64,000 nucleotides of DNA from Streptomyces sp. NBC_01549 (lineage in GTDB: Bacteria; Actinomycetota; Actinomycetes; Streptomycetales; Streptomycetaceae): assembly GCF_026339955.1 (NCBI RefSeq), contig NZ_JAPEPW010000002.1, forward strand, positions 1,054,001 through 1,118,000, written 5' to 3'. The notes under the pieces are model-generated. The model saw nothing but the letters and a program-made list of their open reading frames with translations. It did no database searches and was not told the DNA's origin. The translations under genes and the position numbers were made by a program. This document shows, one piece after another, positions 60,647-64,000 of the stretch (positions are counted from its first letter, which is position 1; every line of letters starts with the position of its first letter).

Positions 60647-62026
60647 TCATTTCCTGCCGGGAGTCCAGTTCATGCCCCACCCGTAGACGCGGTCCACGGT
60701 GCGCTGCGGGCTCACGCCGCGCTCGGGGACCAGGTAGCGGGCTTCGCGCTGGACGATCAGGTCGCCGCCGTCGTTGGTGATGAGGGCGAGGGCGCAGACC
60801 GTCGAGGGCACCGTGCACTCGTCGAGCGAGAAGTCGACCGGGGCGCCGTTCAGTGGTTGCAGGGTGACCGTGGCGTGCAGGTCCGCGAACGAACGCTCCC
60901 CTTCGTAGATGGTGACGAAGATGAGGATGCGCCGGAAACTCCGCTTGTGGTCGAGGTTGACGGTGAGGTTCTCGCCGCTCGCCACGGCGCCGGTGCGGTC
61001 GTCGCCGTCGAGGTGGATGTACGGAGGCTGATGCAGCGCCCCGAAGGCGTTGCCGAGCGCCTGGACGACTCCCTTGCGGCCGTCGGACAGCTCGTAGAGG
61101 GCGCAGAGGTCGAGGTCGAGGTCCCTGTGCGTCGCGACGGCCCGGCCCCGCTTGCTGCCCCATCCCGAGAACTGCTTGCGCACCTGCCAGTTGAGGTTGA
61201 CGCGCATGGCGCCGGACGTGCCGCCCTGCTTGGTCAGCGAGACCGACGGCGCCTCCTTGGTGAGCGTGACCTTGGAGAGGCGGACCGGGGCCCCCGACGG
61301 GGCGGGCGACGGAGCCGTGGTGGGGGGCGGCACGGTGACGGGCGCGGCGAGGGGCGGGGGCAGGTTCACCGGCGGACCGGCCACACGTGTGCCGGGCGCG
61401 GGCGGCATGACGGCGTGGGGCGTGCGGCCGGGCGGTGCGGGAGCAGGCGGTGCGGGGGTGATCGGCGTGGCGACGGTCGGCGCGGGCGGTGCCGCGTGCT
61501 GCGGCTCGTCCACCGTGATGCCGTAGTCCTTCGCCAGCCCTTCCAGTCCGCTGCCGTAGCCCTGTCCGACCGCGCGGAACTTCCAGGCACCCTGGCGCCG
61601 GTAGAACTCGCCGAGCACGAAGGCGGTCTCGACGGTCGCGTCCTTGCTGTCGAAGCGCGCGATCTCCGTGCCCTGCCCCGCGTCGAGCACACGGATGTAC
61701 AGACCGGGCACCTGCCCGAAGGTGCCGCCGTCCGCGGAGGCGGCCAGCACCACGGTCTCGATTGCGCCCTCCACGCGCGCGAGGTCGACGAACAGCGTGT
61801 CGGTCACCTGGCCGCCGTCGCCCCGCTTGCCCTCGTGCCGCACGGCGCCGGAGGCGTGTGCCGGCCGGTTGTAGAACACGAAGTCGCCGTCGGAGCGGAC
61901 CTTTCCGGACACCAGCAACAGCGCGGATGCGTCCGCGTCGGGCACCCCGGGCCCCGAACGCCACCCCATTTCGACGCGCAACGCACGCGTCGGCACAGGA
62001 ACATTCGAACCTTTAGGCATTGTCAT
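60647..62026 (-). CDS. Two-domain TerD-family protein
   Basis: A 459-residue protein with two TerD Ca2+-binding domains. Domain 1 spans about 1-165 (VFYNRPAHASGAVRHEG, DLARVEGAIETVVL), domain 2 about 260-455 (LDLDLCALYELSDGRKG, LDGDDRTGAVASGENL). A Pro/Ala/Thr-rich linker of about 90 residues joins them. TerD proteins in Streptomyces affect stress resistance and development; biochemical action is unknown. ATG 62026 or 62020 is the start. It is divergent from the Pro/Gln-rich gene at 62342. Confidence 0.88.
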   Translation of the reverse strand: MTMPKGSNVPVPTRALRVEMGWRSGPGVPDADASALLLVSGKVRSDGDFVFYNRPAHASGAVRHEGKRGDGGQVTDTLFVDLARVEGAIETVVLAASADGGTFGQVPGLYIRVLDAGQGTEIARFDSKDATVETAFVLGEFYRRQGAWKFRAVGQGYGSGLEGLAKDYGITVDEPQHAAPPAPTVATPITPAPPAPAPPGRTPHAVMPPAPGTRVAGPPVNLPPPLAAPVTVPPPTTAPSPAPSGAPVRLSKVTLTKEAPSVSLTKQGGTSGAMRVNLNWQVRKQFSGWGSKRGRAVATHRDLDLDLCALYELSDGRKGVVQALGNAFGALHQPPYIHLDGDDRTGAVASGENLTVNLDHKRSFRRILIFVTIYEGERSFADLHATVTLQPLNGAPVDFSLDECTVPSTVCALALITNDGGDLIVQREARYLVPERGVSPQRTVDRVYGWGMNWTPGRK

Positions 62027-62041
62027 GTCCGCCCCCATCAC

Positions 62042-62341
62042 GTGTCACCGCGCCAGGCCACGCCTCGGGCCGCCCCTCGGACCCTTTCCCCGACCAACCT
62101 ATTCCCCCAGGACTCCGAACTCCTGTGAGGTACCTCGGAAGGCCCCAGGAAGAGCCCCGAAGACTGCCGGTCAACCGCCGGTAACCCCCTCGGAACTCGG
62201 CCTTTACGCGATCTGAACCCCGCTTGACGCCCTTTTTTGCCGAGTTCGCTCGCATTGGGGATCCCGCGTCACTGCCGACACGAAAAACAACCCTCTTATC
62301 GGTCTCCCCAACCAGCACATCGTGGGCTTAACTTATGTGCC
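62042..62341. promoter_or_regulatory. 300-bp divergent intergenic region
   Basis: Between the TerD and Pro/Gln-rich genes. On the plus strand TAACTT (62329-62334) ends seven bases before ATG 62342, suggesting a leaderless start. TTGACG near 62223 could belong to another promoter. No stable hairpin or gene is seen. Confidence 0.4.
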
Positions 62342-62785
62342 ATGACCTCCCCCCGCTCCACCTATGGCGGCGGTTACTACTCCGCGCCGTCCTTCCCGGA
62401 CACCCCGATCTACGACTCCTTGGTCGCCGAGCGGGGCACTCCCCAGATCGCCCCGATCAGGGTCCCCGCCGCCTACGACACGGGCAACAGCTACCTTCCC
62501 GCGCTTCCGTCGGCACTTCCCGCCCTGCCGGCCGGACCCTCACAGCAGGCCCCCATGTACGGCGGCTACCCGCAGGCCCAGCAGCCCGCGCCGCTGCAGC
62601 AGGCCCCGGCGCCGTACATCCCGCAGCAGGCCGGCGCTCCGCGTGGCTACCCGGGACCCCAGCAACAGCCGCAGCGCCCGATGGCGGCCGGCACCGGCTA
62701 CGAGGCGATGCGCCCCGCGGCTCCCCGCCCCGCACCGGCTCCGTACCAGGAGCCGTACAACAACCAGCAGTACCGCGGGTACTGA
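62342..62785 (+). CDS. Pro/Gln/Ala-rich low-complexity protein (DUF6643-like)
   Basis: A 147-residue protein, largely disordered. A conserved N-terminus (STYGGGYYSAPSFPDTPIYD, LVAERGTPQIAPIRVP) is followed by a Pro/Gln/Tyr-rich tail with PQQ, QQAP and GYP repeats. It lacks a signal peptide or membrane helix. I associate it with a Streptomyces family of unknown function found beside TerD genes. The mRNA is probably leaderless. Confidence 0.75.
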   Translation: MTSPRSTYGGGYYSAPSFPDTPIYDSLVAERGTPQIAPIRVPAAYDTGNSYLPALPSALPALPAGPSQQAPMYGGYPQAQQPAPLQQAPAPYIPQQAGAPRGYPGPQQQPQRPMAAGTGYEAMRPAAPRPAPAPYQEPYNNQQYRGY

Positions 62786-62853
62786 GGGGCTGAGGCAGGC
62801 AGGCACCGCCCCATTCGGAACGGAATGTCGGTGCCTGCTGGCACGATGGAGTC

Positions 62854-63678
62854 ATGGGGAATGCGGAGCTTTACTCGATCCATGTCCATCCGGTCAAAGC
62901 CTTCCGGGCTCTCTCGCCCCGGGAGGCCGTCGTGGAGCCCTGGGGACTGGCCGGAGACCGACGCTGGGTACTGATCGACGACGGGGGAAAGGTCGTCACC
63001 CAGCGCCAGCAACCGCGGCTGGCACTGGCCGCCGCCGAGCTGCTGCCCGGCGGCGGCATACGTCTGTCCGCGCCCGGCCGTGAGCCGCTGACCGTCCCCG
63101 TGCCCCAGCCGGCCGGCACGACACCGCTGGACCTCTTCGGCGACAAGGTGGAGGCCGTCCTCGCGGACACGGCCGCGCACGCCTGGTGCAGTGACTACCT
63201 GGGGACCGAGGTGCGTCTCCTCCACATGGACGATCCCGCCACGCGCAGGCCCGTGGACCCGGAGTACGCACGTCCGGGCGAGACCGTCAGCTTCGCCGAC
63301 GGCTATCCCCTGCTGGTCACCACACTCGCCTCGCTGGACGCGCTCAACACCTGGATCGCGCGGGGCGACCGCGCCGATGAGGGCCCCCTCCCGATGAACC
63401 GCTTCCGGCCGAACGTGGTGGTGGCGGGCACGGCGGCATGGGCCGAGGACGACTGGCGGCGGATCGCCATCGGCGAGGTCACCTTCCGAGTGCCCAAGAT
63501 GTGCGGCCGCTGCGTCGTGACCACCACCGACCAGGACACCGCCCAGCGCGGCAAGGAGCCGCTGCGCACGCTCGGACGCCACCGCCGCTTCGGCTCCCAG
63601 CTCGTCTTCGGACAGAACCTGGTTCCGGAGTCCAGCGGCACGGTGCGGATCGGCGATCCGGTCACAGTCCTCGAATGA
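62854..63678 (+). CDS. MOSC-domain protein
   Basis: A 274-residue protein with an N-terminal MOSC beta-barrel (ELYSIHVHPVKAFRALSPRE, GLAGDRRWVLID) and the MOSC domain. Its conserved cysteine is in PKMCGRCVVTTTDQ (about 216-220), followed by GSQLVFGQNLV. MOSC proteins carry molybdenum cofactor or sulfur, as in the mARC and YcbX reductases. The electron partner domain of YcbX is absent. GGAG lies close to the ATG. Confidence 0.9.
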   Translation: MGNAELYSIHVHPVKAFRALSPREAVVEPWGLAGDRRWVLIDDGGKVVTQRQQPRLALAAAELLPGGGIRLSAPGREPLTVPVPQPAGTTPLDLFGDKVEAVLADTAAHAWCSDYLGTEVRLLHMDDPATRRPVDPEYARPGETVSFADGYPLLVTTLASLDALNTWIARGDRADEGPLPMNRFRPNVVVAGTAAWAEDDWRRIAIGEVTFRVPKMCGRCVVTTTDQDTAQRGKEPLRTLGRHRRFGSQLVFGQNLVPESSGTVRIGDPVTVLE

Positions 63679-63839
63679 CGTGCCCACGGGGAACCCGGGC
63701 CCCGGGCACGGTCGTTGAGACCGCGTGAGAAGTTCATGAGAGGCCATGGGAAAGGGTGATTTCGCTCTCTCTTTTCCGAGGCTCGCATATGAACGGCTCC
63801 GCCGGGGGTTATCACGGAGGCGAAAGGGGGTGCGGGACG

Positions 63840-64000
63840 GTGCGAGCTATCGGCGGACTCTGGCGCTGGCGACACAATCCGCTGCGCCGCACGACCGATC
63901 TGGTCGAGGCGTGGCTGGCCCTGCTGGCCGTCCTGCTGATCCTCACCCTCGCGCCCCTGATCGGCGTCCTCACCGGAGCGACGGCGCAGAACGCCCTCCA
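63840..64000 (+). CDS. Rv1733c-type membrane protein (5' part)
   Basis: The first 53 residues are visible: GGLWRWRHNPLRRTTDLVEAW, then a membrane helix (LALLAVLLILTLAPLIGVL). It is a paralogue of the interrupted gene at 7615 and supplies the reference Trp codon for the UGA there. GTG 63840 is favoured by an AGGGGG run nine bases upstream; ATG 63789 is in frame and would add 17 residues. The 3' end is beyond the window. Confidence 0.75.
   Translation, partial: MRAIGGLWRWRHNPLRRTTDLVEAWLALLAVLLILTLAPLIGVLTGATAQNAL

Overview
The window looks like a Streptomyces chromosome. GC content is very high with strong GC bias at third codon positions, GTG starts are common, stop/start overlaps (ATGA or GTGA) are frequent, and several families are typical of Streptomyces (ECF42 sigma with YCII proteins, Rv1733c-type membrane proteins, DUF2180, a TerD protein next to a Pro/Gln-rich protein). 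About 60 genes are supported. I saw no tRNA, rRNA, CRISPR array, phage or insertion sequence.

Layout. 0-6.5 kb: a 5'-complete but window-truncated 2,4-dienoyl-CoA reductase, an HemK-like methyltransferase, a MarR regulator, a quinone oxidoreductase/GNAT pair, and a molybdopterin oxidase/flavin reductase pair. 6.5-10.5 kb: a universal stress protein divergent from an Rv1733c-type gene with an in-frame UGA, a PucR-like regulator with two helix-turn-helix regions, and a 32-residue ORF. 10.6-18.3 kb: secreted and intracellular hydrolases (acetylxylan esterase-like, PI-PLC-like, class C beta-lactamase-like esterase, GH13, alpha/beta hydrolase), a HutC-type GntR regulator with a DasR-like operator, and a methyltransferase. 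18.3-23.2 kb: two gene-fragment junctions flank an SDR gene and an ECF42 sigma operon. 24-27 kb: a short Rho protein and a D,D-carboxypeptidase. 26.7-29.5 kb: two polyprenol-phosphomannose-type mannosyltransferases.

29.6-35.5 kb is an amino-acid catabolism block: FadR-type regulator, amino-acid permease and asparaginase overlap as one operon, followed by aspartate ammonia-lyase and glutaminase. Together they would import asparagine and convert it through aspartate to fumarate and ammonia. 35.5-38.6 kb: UppP, a CrcB/DUF190/CrcB fluoride-channel operon, a 0.26 kb GC-rich repeat array and an ArsR regulator. 38.8-46.9 kb is a galactan-utilisation locus: secreted GH53 endo-galactanase, GH42 beta-galactosidase, ABC importer and LacI regulator, with a divergent promoter region carrying a near-perfect LacI-type operator.

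47-64 kb: VOC protein, a second MarR gene whose promoter shares the TAGTTGCA element found near the first, an orphan PqqB-like protein, a membrane protein with a potassium-channel-like pore sequence, a third fragment junction (LysR/GlcD), SseB-like protein, a flavin monooxygenase-like protein, GH29 fucosidase, DUF2180, NUDIX, Lnt, an O-antigen-ligase-like protein, a PH-like membrane protein, an Asp/Glu racemase, an HpnB-like glycosyltransferase, a two-domain TerD protein, a Pro/Gln-rich protein, a MOSC protein and a second, window-truncated Rv1733c-type gene.

I did not find a clear new multi-gene system. The most unusual signals are the UGA codon at a conserved Trp position in the Rv1733c-type gene, three abrupt gene-fragment junctions within 32 kb, the shared palindromes near fadH and the two marR genes, the long antisense overlap between a mannosyltransferase and a carboxypeptidase, and the many probable leaderless promoters (a -10 box 6-7 nt before the start codon).
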